DNA from: CAYLLD01 sp964425135
GTDB lineage: Bacteria > Pseudomonadota > Alphaproteobacteria > Rhodobacterales > Rhodobacteraceae
Direction: 5' to 3'
DNA: 64,000 nt
NCBI GenBank assembly: GCA_964425135.1
Contig: CAYRKW010000001.1
Span: 49,135 to 113,134, forward strand
The first letter of the stretch is position 1; every line of letters begins with the position of its first letter. Below, one piece after another: positions 34,909 to 43,661 of this stretch. The notes beneath the pieces were generated by a model. That model saw only the letters and a list, made by a program, of their open reading frames with translations, did not search any database and was not told where the DNA came from. The translations under genes were made by a program, and so were the position numbers.

Positions 34909-35230
34909 TCGTCAGGCTTTGGCGCAGGGCGCTCGTTTCACTGTCGAAGACATGAATACGCTCTGTGCCGTTCTCATCGATCGTGACAACCGCGCTCCAG
35001 CCAGCCCCAAAGGTCGTCGCCTGCGCGGTTTCCCCGTCGGGCAGAGTGATGCTATCAGGAAGTTGAGGCACGGCGCGATTTTGCGCACGCGAGTACGTCA
35101 GATACGTCAGGATCACGATGGCAATCAGCCCGAACATCATGGTGAGCGTCAAAGCCGTCACGAGCCGCCGCAAAAACCGCAGATTGCCCGGCTCGGGCGC
35201 ATCTGTGCTGTGAGTTGAGTGTTCGGACAT
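34892..35230 (-). CDS. DUF6476-like single-pass membrane protein
   Basis: A 112-residue protein with one strong membrane segment at about residues 26-45 (TALTLTMMFGLIAIVILTYL), a short acidic N-terminus and a C-terminal domain of beta character (QATTFGAGWSAVVTIDENGTERIHVF). I recall this as a Rhodobacteraceae family (DUF6476) next to an RluA gene. The start at 35230 overlaps the start codon of that divergent gene by two bases; a longer in-frame extension would run far into it. Function unknown. Confidence 0.78.
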   Translation of the reverse strand: MSEHSTHSTDAPEPGNLRFLRRLVTALTLTMMFGLIAIVILTYLTYSRAQNRAVPQLPDSITLPDGETAQATTFGAGWSAVVTIDENGTERIHVFDSETSALRQSLTINSPE

Positions 35231-36233
35231 GACCAAGCCAGATGTGATTGTCGTTGAGACATCAGATGCCCCGCTCAACCGCCTAGATAAAGAACTTGCG
35301 CGGCATTTGCCAGCGTCGCTGGGCCTGAGCCGGTCGCGTCTGACCGCCTTGATCAAATCAGGCAATGTTCGGTGTATTGGGGCAGGGGTGGTGGATGATC
35401 CCAAACGCACGCCAAAGGCCAGTGCCGCCTATGAGATCACCTTTAACCCGCCAAGGCCGCTTGAGTTGCGCGCCGAAGCGATCCCGCTCGATATCGCCTA
35501 TGAAGATGATGATCTGATCGTCGTGAACAAACCTGCAGGCATGGTGGTTCACCCTGCGCCGGGCGCTGAAACCGGCACGCTGGTTGCCGCGCTCTTGCAT
35601 CACTGCGAAGGCTCGCTTTCGGGCATTGGCGAGGTTCTGCGTCCCGGCATCGTACATCGCATCGATAAAGACACCTCCGGTCTGCTGGTAGTCGCAAAAT
35701 CGGATGCCGCGCATCAGGGCTTGGCAGCGCAATTCGCCGATCATTCGATCAAGCGCCGCTATATTGCATTTGCGGCAGGTGAGCTGCGTGTCAGTGATCC
35801 GCGAGCCGGTAAGCTTGAGGGCGTGGAGGCTGATGCGTGCAATTTGCGCATTGAGACAATCATCGGGCGGCACAAGGCTGACCGAAAGAAAATGGCGGTT
35901 GTTCCAAATGGTAAACGCGCCGTGTCGCATTTTACGCCGGACGCTTGGTATGGATCTGTGGCAACGCGGCTCTCCTGCGTGCTAGAAACAGGCCGTACCC
36001 ATCAAATCCGCGTTCATGCCAAATATCTTGGCCACGCGTTGATCGGTGATCGGGTTTATGCCGGTCGAAGTTCCAGCAAGCTGGCGAAAATCCCCGAGGC
36101 CGCAAACTTCCCGCGCCAAGCCCTGCATGCCGCTCAATTGGGCTTTATTCACCCGGTTTGTGCTAAATTCATGGAGTTCAGCGCCGATCTGCCAGAAGAT
36201 ATGGCACGACTTCAAACGGTCCTTCGGCCATAA
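35229..36233 (+). CDS. RluA/RluD family 23S rRNA/tRNA pseudouridine synthase
   Basis: A 334-residue protein with an N-terminal S4-like RNA-binding region (about residues 15-70: NRLDKELARHLPASLGLSRSRL) and the catalytic domain. PGIVHRIDKDTSGLLVVAK contains the essential Asp, and TGRTHQIRVHAKYLGHALIGD is the second family motif. With an S4 domain it resembles RluD/RluC more than RluA. It isomerises uridines in 23S rRNA. The ATG at 35229 shares bases with the opposite-strand start codon. It is followed by a 200-bp gap before rpoH. Confidence 0.92.
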   Translation: MTKPDVIVVETSDAPLNRLDKELARHLPASLGLSRSRLTALIKSGNVRCIGAGVVDDPKRTPKASAAYEITFNPPRPLELRAEAIPLDIAYEDDDLIVVNKPAGMVVHPAPGAETGTLVAALLHHCEGSLSGIGEVLRPGIVHRIDKDTSGLLVVAKSDAAHQGLAAQFADHSIKRRYIAFAAGELRVSDPRAGKLEGVEADACNLRIETIIGRHKADRKKMAVVPNGKRAVSHFTPDAWYGSVATRLSCVLETGRTHQIRVHAKYLGHALIGDRVYAGRSSSKLAKIPEAANFPRQALHAAQLGFIHPVCAKFMEFSADLPEDMARLQTVLRP

Positions 36234-36371
36234 ATTCCAGAAATTGCACGAGGGTGCAGGTGAAAATTCGCAATATTCTGGTCCGTTTGGACCGATTTCC
36301 CGAATATTTGTCATCACAGTATTGTGGCTAGCGCCAAAAACACTCCCCGATGTAGTTTCGTTAACCCCTTA

Positions 36372-36400
36372 TTGACGAATTGAGTTGTCATACCTACCTA
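36372..36400 (+). promoter_or_regulatory. rpoH: Candidate promoter upstream of rpoH
   Basis: TTGACG (36372-36377) and TACCTA (36395-36400) are 17 bp apart, a good sigma70-like match. They end 33 bp before the rpoH start codon, which leaves a short leader. Overlap with a heat-shock type promoter is possible. Confidence 0.5.
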
Positions 36401-36433
36401 ATACTTGCGCCAAGTCCGGCGCTGGAGACTTGA

Positions 36434-37330
36434 ATGAGCTACAAAAACCTACCCGCACCCTCCCCGGATCAGGGGTTGTCGAACTACATGCAGGAAATCC
36501 GCAAGTTCCCGATGCTGGAGCCTGAGGAAGAGTTCATGTACGCAAAAGCGTGGGTCGATCATCAAGACACAGACTCCGCTCATAAGCTGGTGACGAGCCA
36601 TCTGCGCTTGGCCGCCAAAATCGCCATGGGCTATCGCGGCTACGGCTTGCCGACCGCCGAAGTTATCTCCGAGGCGAACGTCGGGCTGATGCAGGCCGTC
36701 AAACGGTTTGACCCGGACAAGGGCTTTCGTCTGTCGACCTACGCGTTGTGGTGGATCAGGGCGTCTATTCAGGAATACATCCTGCGCTCGTGGAGCCTTG
36801 TGAAAATGGGTACGACATCGGCGCAAAAGAAGCTGTTTTTCAACCTGCGAAAGGCGAAAAACAAGATTGGCGCGCTCGAAGAGGGCGACTTGCGCCCTGA
36901 GAACGTAAAGAAGATTGCAACCGAGCTGAACGTCACCGAGACCGAGGTCATTTCGATGAACCGGCGTATGTCGGGCGGGGATGCATCGCTGAATGCACAG
37001 ATCAAGACCGACGGCGAAGGTGCTGCCGAGTGGCAGGACTGGCTTGAGGATGAGGATGCCGATCAGGCGTCTGAATACGAGGCTAAGGACGAGCTCGATA
37101 CCCGCCGCGAGATGTTGTTTGAGGCGATGGGCGATCTGAACGACCGCGAGCGCGATATCCTTGCCGAGCGCAAGCTGTCGGATAATCCAAAGACGCTTGA
37201 AGAGTTGTCGGAGGTCTACAAAGTCAGCCGCGAGCGAATTCGCCAGATCGAAGTGCGCGCCTTTGAAAAGGTGCAAAAGCGCGTGGCCGAACTGGCGTCT
37301 GCCAAGGGAATGTTTGTTCCCGCAGGTTAA
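36434..37330 (+). CDS. rpoH: RNA polymerase sigma-32 factor
   Basis: A 298-residue sigma70-family protein. Region 2 reads LISEANVGLMQAVKRFDP-like text (VISEANVGLMQAVKRFDP) and FRLSTYALWWIRASIQEYILRSW. QKKLFFNLRKAK is the RpoH box that distinguishes heat-shock sigma factors. The C-terminal TLEELSEVYKVSRERIRQIE is the -35-binding region 4 helix-turn-helix. It directs transcription of heat-shock and, in this group, some oxidative-stress genes. Start ATG 36434, about 10 nt after GGAG (GCTGGAGACTTGA). The next gene begins within a hairpin 38 bp after the stop. Confidence 0.96.
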   Translation: MSYKNLPAPSPDQGLSNYMQEIRKFPMLEPEEEFMYAKAWVDHQDTDSAHKLVTSHLRLAAKIAMGYRGYGLPTAEVISEANVGLMQAVKRFDPDKGFRLSTYALWWIRASIQEYILRSWSLVKMGTTSAQKKLFFNLRKAKNKIGALEEGDLRPENVKKIATELNVTETEVISMNRRMSGGDASLNAQIKTDGEGAAEWQDWLEDEDADQASEYEAKDELDTRREMLFEAMGDLNDRERDILAERKLSDNPKTLEELSEVYKVSRERIRQIEVRAFEKVQKRVAELASAKGMFVPAG

Positions 37331-37340
37331 CGCTTAACTT

Positions 37341-37370
37341 ATCCCCGCGTTTGGCATAGAGCGCGGGGAT
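37341..37370 (+). promoter_or_regulatory. Hairpin that buries the start codon of the RlmI-like gene
   Basis: ATCCCCGCG (37341-37349) pairs perfectly with CGCGGGGAT (37362-37370), nine base pairs with a 12-base loop. The right arm contains the purine-rich GCGGGG that would serve as ribosome-binding site and the AT of the ATG at 37369-37371. No T-tract follows, so it is not a typical terminator. In an mRNA read through from rpoH it would hide the start site and could control translation. Confidence 0.6.
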
Positions 37371-38568
37371 GACACAAAAACGCTATCCCTCCTGGCGCCT
37401 GCGTCCCAAAGCCGCCCCAGCCCGTTTCCGGCGCGGTGATCCTTGGGTGTTTGCCGATGAGCTTGTTCTGGATCGCCGCTCAAAGGCAGTTCCGGCAGGC
37501 ACGATTGTGGTTCTGGAGGACAAGGACCGTCAGCCATTTGCGCTGGCTTCGTCCAATTCTTCATCAAAAATCGCCGCGCGGATACTTGATTTCAATGTAG
37601 ACGCGACAATCGATGAGGCGTGGTTTGAAGCGCGGTTGCACCGTGCGCTAGAGTTGCGCGACCACCTCTATGATGCGCCGTTTTATCGCCTGATCCATGC
37701 CGAGGCAGACGGTCTGCCTGGCGTCGTAATTGATCGCTTTGGTGCGGAGGTTTGTGTCGTACAGCCTAATGCAGCCTGGGCTCAGATGCATCTGGATGCG
37801 CTGTGTAAGGCGTTGAAAGCTATCACAAATGCCAAGACGATTTATGTAAATGCGCAAGGGCGTGCGCGGCAGCTTGAAGGGTTGGATGCCGAGTCCCACT
37901 TCTGGTCTGGCGCTCTGGATGCGCCCGTCGAAGTGGCTATGAACGCTGCGCTATATCTCGCGGATATCACAGGCGGGCAGAAGACCGGCCTCTTCTACGA
38001 TCAGCGCGACAATCACGCCTTTGCCGCGCGGCTCGCCAAAGGCGGGCGCGTTTTGGATGTGTTCTGCCATGTCGGCGGTTTTGGCCTGGCAGCGCTTGCG
38101 GGCGGCGCGACATCCGCGACTTTTGTCGACGGCTCGCAACCCGCGCTCGATCTGGTGCAAGAGGCCGCGACACGTAGCGGCATTGCGGACAAATGCGAGA
38201 CGCTTCAGGGTGATGCGCAGGATGTGATGAAAACGCTGATCGGGCAGGGGCAGCAGTTCGACTCGGTTGTGTGTGACCCGCCTGCGTTCGCGCCCTCGAA
38301 ATCTGCATTGGAGCGCGGTTTGCGCGGCTACGAAAAAGTCGCTTTCGCCGCCGCACAACTCACCACACCCGGTGGATATCTGGTGCTCTGCTCCTGCTCG
38401 CACGCCGCTGATCTGTCCAAATTTCGAGAGGCCAGCCTACGCGGCATCGGCAAGGCACGCCGCCGCGCGCAGCAAGTGCATGTCGGGCAAGCGGGTCCCG
38501 ACCATCCGACCCATGCGCGCCTTGCCGAGAGCGCCTATCTCAAAGCGCTTTTCTTCCGTCTCGACTGA
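37369..38568 (+). CDS. Class I SAM-dependent RNA methyltransferase with PUA domain (RlmI-like)
   Basis: A 399-residue protein. The N-terminal PUA domain (about residues 10-75: RFRRGDPWVFADELV) precedes an EEHEE-type linker and a Rossmann methyltransferase. Methyltransferase motifs are KTGLFYDQRDN, VLDVFCHVGGFGLAAL (SAM binding) and VVCDPPAFAPSK, with a late CSCSHAADLSKF carrying the catalytic-type Cys. This matches RlmI, which makes m5C in 23S rRNA. From memory, relatives next to a PIN gene are known in Rhodobacter. Its stop overlaps the PIN gene start by one base. Confidence 0.87.
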   Translation: MTQKRYPSWRLRPKAAPARFRRGDPWVFADELVLDRRSKAVPAGTIVVLEDKDRQPFALASSNSSSKIAARILDFNVDATIDEAWFEARLHRALELRDHLYDAPFYRLIHAEADGLPGVVIDRFGAEVCVVQPNAAWAQMHLDALCKALKAITNAKTIYVNAQGRARQLEGLDAESHFWSGALDAPVEVAMNAALYLADITGGQKTGLFYDQRDNHAFAARLAKGGRVLDVFCHVGGFGLAALAGGATSATFVDGSQPALDLVQEAATRSGIADKCETLQGDAQDVMKTLIGQGQQFDSVVCDPPAFAPSKSALERGLRGYEKVAFAAAQLTTPGGYLVLCSCSHAADLSKFREASLRGIGKARRRAQQVHVGQAGPDHPTHARLAESAYLKALFFRLD

Positions 38569-39092
38569 TGCGCGCTGTCTTGGATGCCTGCGTCCTCGTC
38601 CCGCACCTGATGCGGGACCTCTTGATCGGGGCCGCAAAATCCGGCGTCTACACGCCGCTGTGGAGCGCGCACATCCTTGAGGAATGGCGCATTGCGTCCC
38701 TGAAATATGATCCCGCGCGCGCGGCGATTGATGCGGCGCTCCTGCGCGCGGATTTCCCCGATGCAATGATCGCGCCGACAAATCAACCTGCTCAGTTTAC
38801 GCTGCCCGACCCGGATGATGAACACGTGCTGCAAAGCGCTATCGAGGGTCGCGCGGATCTGATCATCACAAAAAACCACCAGGATTTCCCAACTGCCACT
38901 TTGGGGCGGTTCGGCATCACGCGCAGCGATCCGGACGTGTTTCTTGCCGGGTTATTCGCGGACAATCCTGAAATCATGAAGACCGTTACGGCGCAGATAT
39001 TGGAGCGGCATGTTGCGCCCAAACACGCGAAAAAGGTTTTTAAATCGGAAGGGTTACATCGTTTTTATAAAGTAATATCGCAGTCACTCTAA
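38568..39092 (+). CDS. PIN domain protein (putative ribonuclease)
   Basis: A 174-residue PIN-domain protein. The N-terminal MRAVLDACVLVPHLMRDLL provides the first acidic residue, EEW near residue 39 the second, and DPDDEHVLQSAIEGRADLIITKNHQDFP the remaining acidic positions. PIN proteins are Mg-dependent RNases, often VapC toxins, but no antitoxin gene is next to it. Its one-base overlap with the methyltransferase gene suggests a shared role in RNA processing. The 3' end overlaps the convergent M48 protease gene by nine bases. Confidence 0.82.
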   Translation: MRAVLDACVLVPHLMRDLLIGAAKSGVYTPLWSAHILEEWRIASLKYDPARAAIDAALLRADFPDAMIAPTNQPAQFTLPDPDDEHVLQSAIEGRADLIITKNHQDFPTATLGRFGITRSDPDVFLAGLFADNPEIMKTVTAQILERHVAPKHAKKVFKSEGLHRFYKVISQSL

Positions 39093-39773
39093 CCGTTTGT
39101 CCGCCCATTCAATCGCCAGCCGCTCAATCGCCGCGATCCGATCCTCTGTCTTGGGATGGCTCATAAGCCAAGCAGGACCATTGGCGCTGCCTGCAAGCGC
39201 GCTGAGCTTTTTGAACATGCGCACCTGCGGGTGAATTCCGTGGCCCGATTTGACCATCAAAGCCGCCGCATAGGCATCCGCCTCAAACTCGTCATTGCGC
39301 GACAGGCGCGCGCCGATGAGTTGGGCTATGAAATTAGCGATATAGACGCCGACAAACGGAATATAGCGCCCGATAATAATCGCCAGCACCGTGCGCAGCG
39401 CATTGGTGCCTGCAAAATCGAACATCCGTTTGCGCGAATGCCCCAGCGCGACATGGCCCAACTCATGCGCTATGACTGAAACCATCTCGTCAGCGCTCAC
39501 TTCACCCAGTTTGTATTTGTCCAGAAATCCACGCGTGATGAACACCCTCCCATCCGGCGCCGCCAGCCCGTTGACCATCTCCACTTCGTATACATGCACA
39601 TCCACCTTCGGCAGGTCGAGCGTTTCGGCCAACTTGGCAACGCCAGCATTGATCTTTGGGTCGCGCAGCGGCGTTGATTGTTTGTCCAGCATGCGCAGCG
39701 TGCGCTTGGACGAGAACCAATACATGAACAGGCCAACAAGGATCGCGAGCAGGAAGGGTGAGAACTTCAGCAT
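39084..39773 (-). CDS. M48 family zinc metalloprotease (HtpX-like)
   Basis: A 229-residue M48 peptidase. One N-terminal membrane segment (FSPFLLAILVGLFMYWF) anchors it. MVSVIAHELGHVALGHSRKR contains the zinc motif HELGH, and SRNDEFEADAYAAALM supplies the third ligand Glu. A hydrophobic stretch follows the zinc motif. It is shorter than HtpX (about 290 residues), with one clear membrane anchor. It likely degrades membrane or periplasm-facing proteins in quality control. Start ATG 39773. Confidence 0.9.
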   Translation of the reverse strand: MLKFSPFLLAILVGLFMYWFSSKRTLRMLDKQSTPLRDPKINAGVAKLAETLDLPKVDVHVYEVEMVNGLAAPDGRVFITRGFLDKYKLGEVSADEMVSVIAHELGHVALGHSRKRMFDFAGTNALRTVLAIIIGRYIPFVGVYIANFIAQLIGARLSRNDEFEADAYAAALMVKSGHGIHPQVRMFKKLSALAGSANGPAWLMSHPKTEDRIAAIERLAIEWADKRLE

Positions 39774-39834
39774 ATCTCAAACATGGGGTCGATTGCGTGA
39801 AAAACCAATCGGCAGCGCGTCAATTTTCGCGCAC

Positions 39835-41205
39835 TCAGACCGTCAGCATCAAATGCTGCCGCTCCCAGGTGGAGATGACCTGCAGAAATTCGTCCAGTTC
39901 CGCTTTCTTGATCCCGACAAAAAGTTCGCAAAACTCTTTTCCAAGCACGTCATAGAGCTTCTGCTCCGCCTCAAAGAGTGCAACTGCACCTAGCACACTG
40001 CGGGGCAGCGAATGTGGCAATTCATAAGCATCAATCGACACCGGCTTGCGCGCCTTGCATTTTTCTTTGAGGCCCAGATACCCGCAGGCGAGCGTTGCGG
40101 CGATGGCAAGATAGGGATTGGCGTCCATGCCAACCACACGGTTTTCAACGCGGCGTGCATGCGGTTTGCTGATCGGCTCGCGCAGTCCAACGGTGCGGTT
40201 GTCCTGCCCCCATTCCAGATTGATGGGGGCTGCCTGTTGCGGGACGAGGCGACGGTAGGAATTGACGTAAGGTGCGAGCACGAGAAGGACAGACGGCAAA
40301 TAGGTCTGCAAACCACCGATAAAATGCGAAAAGGCGGCCGAAGCGCTGCCGTCTTTCTTGGAGAAGATGTTCTCTCCGGTCTTGCTGTTGAGCACCGACT
40401 GGTGAATATGCATCGCAGAGCCCGGCTGATCGGCAATCGGTTTGGCCATGAAGGTCGCGTAACACTCATGCCGCAGCGCCGCTTCCCGGATCATACGCTT
40501 GTAGGTGAACACTTCATCCGCCAGTTCCAGCGGATCACCGTGCATGAGGTTGATCTCTAGCTGGCCTGCGCCATCCTCGCGAATGATCGTGTCGATTTGC
40601 AGTCCCTGCGCTTCGGCAAAATCATAGATATCATCCACAACCAGCCCAAACTCATCAACGCCCGATATGGAATAGGCTTGCCGCGCGTTCGAGGGCCTGC
40701 CCGTGCGCCCGACAGGGGGTTCGATCTCTTGCTTGGGATCGAGATTGGGCTGGGTGAGATAAAACTCCATCTCCGGCGCAACCACTGGCGTCCATCCCTC
40801 GGCAGCATAGAGCGATAGCACGCGTTTGAGGACGTTGCGCGGGGCAAAGCCGACCGGGCTGCCATCCTGATTGTAAAGGTCGCAGATCACCTGGATCGTC
40901 GGATCCTGCGTCCATGGCACAGCGCGCGATGTGGAGATATCCGGCACCATCATCATATCCGCTTCGGTATACATGTCGTCCCAGTCAAGCTCCGCATAGT
41001 CGCCGGAGACCGTCTGAAAGAACAGAGACGGTGACAGATACATCGCGTCGGTCTTTGCAAATTTCTTGGTCGGCATGGCTTTGCCGCGCGCAAATCCGAC
41101 AATATCGGGAATAACGCATTCCACTTCGTCGATCATCCGGCCATTGAGCCATGTCTGAAGCGGTTCCGGCAGGGAGGATTGCAGCGTTTTCAATGGATCG
41201 TTCAT
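39835..41205 (-). CDS. Glutamine synthetase-family protein (gamma-glutamylpolyamine synthetase type, PuuA-like)
   Basis: A 456-residue protein of the glutamine-synthetase fold. PVVAPEMEFYLTQ holds metal-binding Glu residues, GAGQLEINLMHGDP the second set, FMAKPIADQPGSAMHIHQS the catalytic His region, and RRLVPQQAAPINLEWGQDNRTVGLR the ATP-site Arg. Type I GlnA has a Tyr adenylylation loop that I do not see here. The neighbouring divergent GS-like gene and agmatinase point to PuuA-like glutamylation of putrescine or a related amine. Start ATG 41205. Confidence 0.88.
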   Translation of the reverse strand: MNDPLKTLQSSLPEPLQTWLNGRMIDEVECVIPDIVGFARGKAMPTKKFAKTDAMYLSPSLFFQTVSGDYAELDWDDMYTEADMMMVPDISTSRAVPWTQDPTIQVICDLYNQDGSPVGFAPRNVLKRVLSLYAAEGWTPVVAPEMEFYLTQPNLDPKQEIEPPVGRTGRPSNARQAYSISGVDEFGLVVDDIYDFAEAQGLQIDTIIREDGAGQLEINLMHGDPLELADEVFTYKRMIREAALRHECYATFMAKPIADQPGSAMHIHQSVLNSKTGENIFSKKDGSASAAFSHFIGGLQTYLPSVLLVLAPYVNSYRRLVPQQAAPINLEWGQDNRTVGLREPISKPHARRVENRVVGMDANPYLAIAATLACGYLGLKEKCKARKPVSIDAYELPHSLPRSVLGAVALFEAEQKLYDVLGKEFCELFVGIKKAELDEFLQVISTWERQHLMLTV

Positions 41206-41247
41206 CTTTGACCTATTCACCCCATGTTCAGGGCAGGTTATACGACC

Positions 41248-41274
41248 TTCCAAGAGCGGCGCAAAGCCTTGGAA
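41248..41274. promoter_or_regulatory. Dyad-symmetric candidate operator between the two GS-like genes
   Basis: TTCCAAG (41248-41254) and CTTGGAA (41268-41274) form a perfect 7-bp dyad with a 13-bp spacer in the 135-bp divergent promoter region. Its position suits a repressor controlling both directions. The dyad is short, so chance is possible. Confidence 0.35.
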
Positions 41275-41340
41275 AATATACGCGAATGCGCGGGGTCTAT
41301 AAGTCACAGACCCGATCTTGCAATGCAGACGGAGTGGGAC

Positions 41341-42690
41341 GTGGGATCAAGGAATTCAGAAAGTGCCAACGCCTTCGAGCAAGCGCTGCGCGATCGGCCG
41401 GATGCGGAGCGCATTGACGTTCTGTTTTGCGATATCAACGGTATTTTGCGCGGCAAATGGGTGCCACGCGATGCAATCTCGAAAATATGCGGCGGAGAAA
41501 TTCGGCTTCCGGTTTCAACATCTGCGCTGAACCTCTGGGGCGAGGATGTGGATGAGAGCGGTCTGGGGATCGTCTCTGGCGATAAGGACGGGCCGGGAAT
41601 TCCGGTTGCGAGTTCCGTGGCACCTGTCCCATGGGCGAAAGTGCCTGCGCTTCAGGTGCTGATGGAGCTGCGCAACCAGCAAGGCGAGGATAGCGACTAT
41701 GATCCGCGCACGCTGTTGCGCCGTGTGGTGGAGCGGTTCGCTGCAAAGGGTCTGACGCCGGTCGTCGCGACAGAGTTGGAGTTTTTCCTGCTTAACGCGA
41801 GTAACGACAGCGCGGCGATCTCCCCAAACGCGGTCGAAAATGCGTCGCACCTCTATGATCTTGCGCAGATGGAACGCTCCGAAGCGGTGCTCATGGCGAT
41901 CAATGCGGCTTGCGCGGCGCAAGGCCTGCCCGCTGATGCGGTGATTGCAGAATCGGCGCGCGGGCAGTTCGAGATCAATCTCTTGCATCAACCCGACGCG
42001 CTCGTCGCCGCAGATCATGCGGTGATGTTCAAGCGCCTTGTCCAGGGTGTTGCGCGTGCGCATGGGCTAGAGGCGACGTTTATGGCCAAGCCCTTCGGCG
42101 AGGATGCGGGGTCGGGCATGCACATGCACGTAAGCGTATTGGATGCAGATGGTCGGAATATCTTTGACGCGACAGACGGGCTCGCACCGACCTTGCAAAA
42201 TGCGATTGCGGGTACCTTGACCACCATGCCCGATCTGCAAGCAATCTTCGCGCCAAACTACAATTCCTTCCGCCGCTATTCAAAAGAAGCCTTCACGCCA
42301 ACACAGGTAAACTGGGGCATGGATCACCGCGCTGCCGCGATCCGCGTGCCCGAAGTCTCCGGCAAAGGCGCGCGGTTTGAGCATCGCTTATGTGGCGCGG
42401 ATGTGAACCCGTATCTGGCGATTGCAGCGGTGCTCGGCGGGCTGCTGGTGGGATTGGATGAAGCGCCCAACCTGTGCGCATCGATTGATGATGACCCGGA
42501 TGCAACGATGGGAACGCTCAGCCATGATTGGCAAAGCGCCGTTGAGCAGTTCGAGACGAGCGCGCGCGCCAAATCGATATTCGGTGCAGAATTCATCCGC
42601 GTCTTTTCCGTCGTCAAACGCTTTGAAATCGGGCAATTCAAGCGCATGGTGTCGACCTTTGAATATGAAACCTTTCTGGGGCGGATATGA
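41341..42690 (+). CDS. Glutamine synthetase-family protein (PuuA-like), second copy
   Basis: A 449-residue glutamine-synthetase-fold protein, clearly divergent from the copy at 39835. Shared elements are PVVATELEFFLL, ARGQFEINLLHQPDALV, FMAKPFGEDAGSGMHMHVSV and NSFRRYSKEAFTPTQVNWGMDHRAAAIR. I chose GTG 41341 because GGAG lies 6 nt before it; an in-frame ATG at 41323 has no ribosome-binding site. It overlaps the agmatinase gene by four bases, which supports a role in agmatine/putrescine use by gamma-glutamylation. Confidence 0.87.
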   Translation: MGSRNSESANAFEQALRDRPDAERIDVLFCDINGILRGKWVPRDAISKICGGEIRLPVSTSALNLWGEDVDESGLGIVSGDKDGPGIPVASSVAPVPWAKVPALQVLMELRNQQGEDSDYDPRTLLRRVVERFAAKGLTPVVATELEFFLLNASNDSAAISPNAVENASHLYDLAQMERSEAVLMAINAACAAQGLPADAVIAESARGQFEINLLHQPDALVAADHAVMFKRLVQGVARAHGLEATFMAKPFGEDAGSGMHMHVSVLDADGRNIFDATDGLAPTLQNAIAGTLTTMPDLQAIFAPNYNSFRRYSKEAFTPTQVNWGMDHRAAAIRVPEVSGKGARFEHRLCGADVNPYLAIAAVLGGLLVGLDEAPNLCASIDDDPDATMGTLSHDWQSAVEQFETSARAKSIFGAEFIRVFSVVKRFEIGQFKRMVSTFEYETFLGRI

Positions 42691-43655
42691 GCAAATCTGG
42701 CGATCAGGCCTTTCGGGCGGAAACAAACACCGAAAACTGGCACGAGATGACCTATGGCGGGGCGCTCAGCTTCCTGCGCCGCCGCTATTCCCGCGATCTG
42801 AGCGGGGTAGATGTCGCCGTCTCCGGCATCCCCTTTGACAGCGCAACCACCTATCGCTCTGGTGCGCGTTTGGGGCCTCGTGCTGTACGGGCCGCCTCGG
42901 TGCAGTTGCAAGAACTCAAATCCTTTCCGCACGGCATTGACCCGTTCGAGACGCTTGCCGTCATTGACTACGGCGATTGCCATCTCAACCCGCATGACCC
43001 GCTGAGCATAGCAGATGCGATCACCGATCATTGCCGACGGATATTGCACGCGGATGCCAAGCCGCTGACCTTTGGCGGTGATCACTTTGTGGCCTACCCC
43101 TTACTGCGTGCAATTGCTGAAAAACACGGGAGCGTCGCTCTTATCCAATTCGACGCCCATTGCGATACTTGGCCGGATGAGAGCGGTCCGATGGATCACG
43201 GAACCATGTTTGCTCGCTCGGTCACGGACGGGATCGTCGATCCATCGAAATCCACCCAGATCGGGTTGCGCACGTATAATGATACGGACGCGGGCTTTGA
43301 AATCCTCAGCGCCCCATGGGTTCATCGAAATGGTATTGACGCGGCGCTTGAGGTGATCCGCGCGCGGGTTGGGGACGCGCCAGTTTATCTGTCGTTCGAT
43401 ATCGATGGTCTCGACCCGGCCTTTGCGCCCGGCACAGGCACGCCAGTCGTTGGCGGATTGGCAAGCTGGCAGGCGCTTGAGTTCATGCGCGGTCTGCAAG
43501 GGCTCAATTTCGTCGGCATGGATGTCGTCGAGGTCGCGCCCGCCTATGATCAAGCGGAAATCACATCGCTTGCTGCGGCGACCGTCGCCTACGAGTGGCT
43601 CTGTCTTCTGGCGCTCGAAAAGGGTGCCAAACCAGCGCCTGTGGGTCGATTGTAG
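42687..43655 (+). CDS. speB: Agmatinase / ureohydrolase family
   Basis: A 322-residue ureohydrolase with all metal-binding motifs: LTFGGDHFV, LIQFDAHCDTWPD and YLSFDIDGLDPAFAPGTGTP. These bind the Mn pair in agmatinase and arginase. Length and the segments GIPFDSATTYRSGARLGPRAVR favour agmatinase (agmatine to putrescine plus urea). It overlaps the GS-like gene by four bases, so putrescine formed here could be directly glutamylated. Guanidino-acid ureohydrolases look similar; specificity is therefore probable, not proven. Confidence 0.87.
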   Translation: MSKSGDQAFRAETNTENWHEMTYGGALSFLRRRYSRDLSGVDVAVSGIPFDSATTYRSGARLGPRAVRAASVQLQELKSFPHGIDPFETLAVIDYGDCHLNPHDPLSIADAITDHCRRILHADAKPLTFGGDHFVAYPLLRAIAEKHGSVALIQFDAHCDTWPDESGPMDHGTMFARSVTDGIVDPSKSTQIGLRTYNDTDAGFEILSAPWVHRNGIDAALEVIRARVGDAPVYLSFDIDGLDPAFAPGTGTPVVGGLASWQALEFMRGLQGLNFVGMDVVEVAPAYDQAEITSLAAATVAYEWLCLLALEKGAKPAPVGRL

Positions 43656-43661
43656 GCGGTC

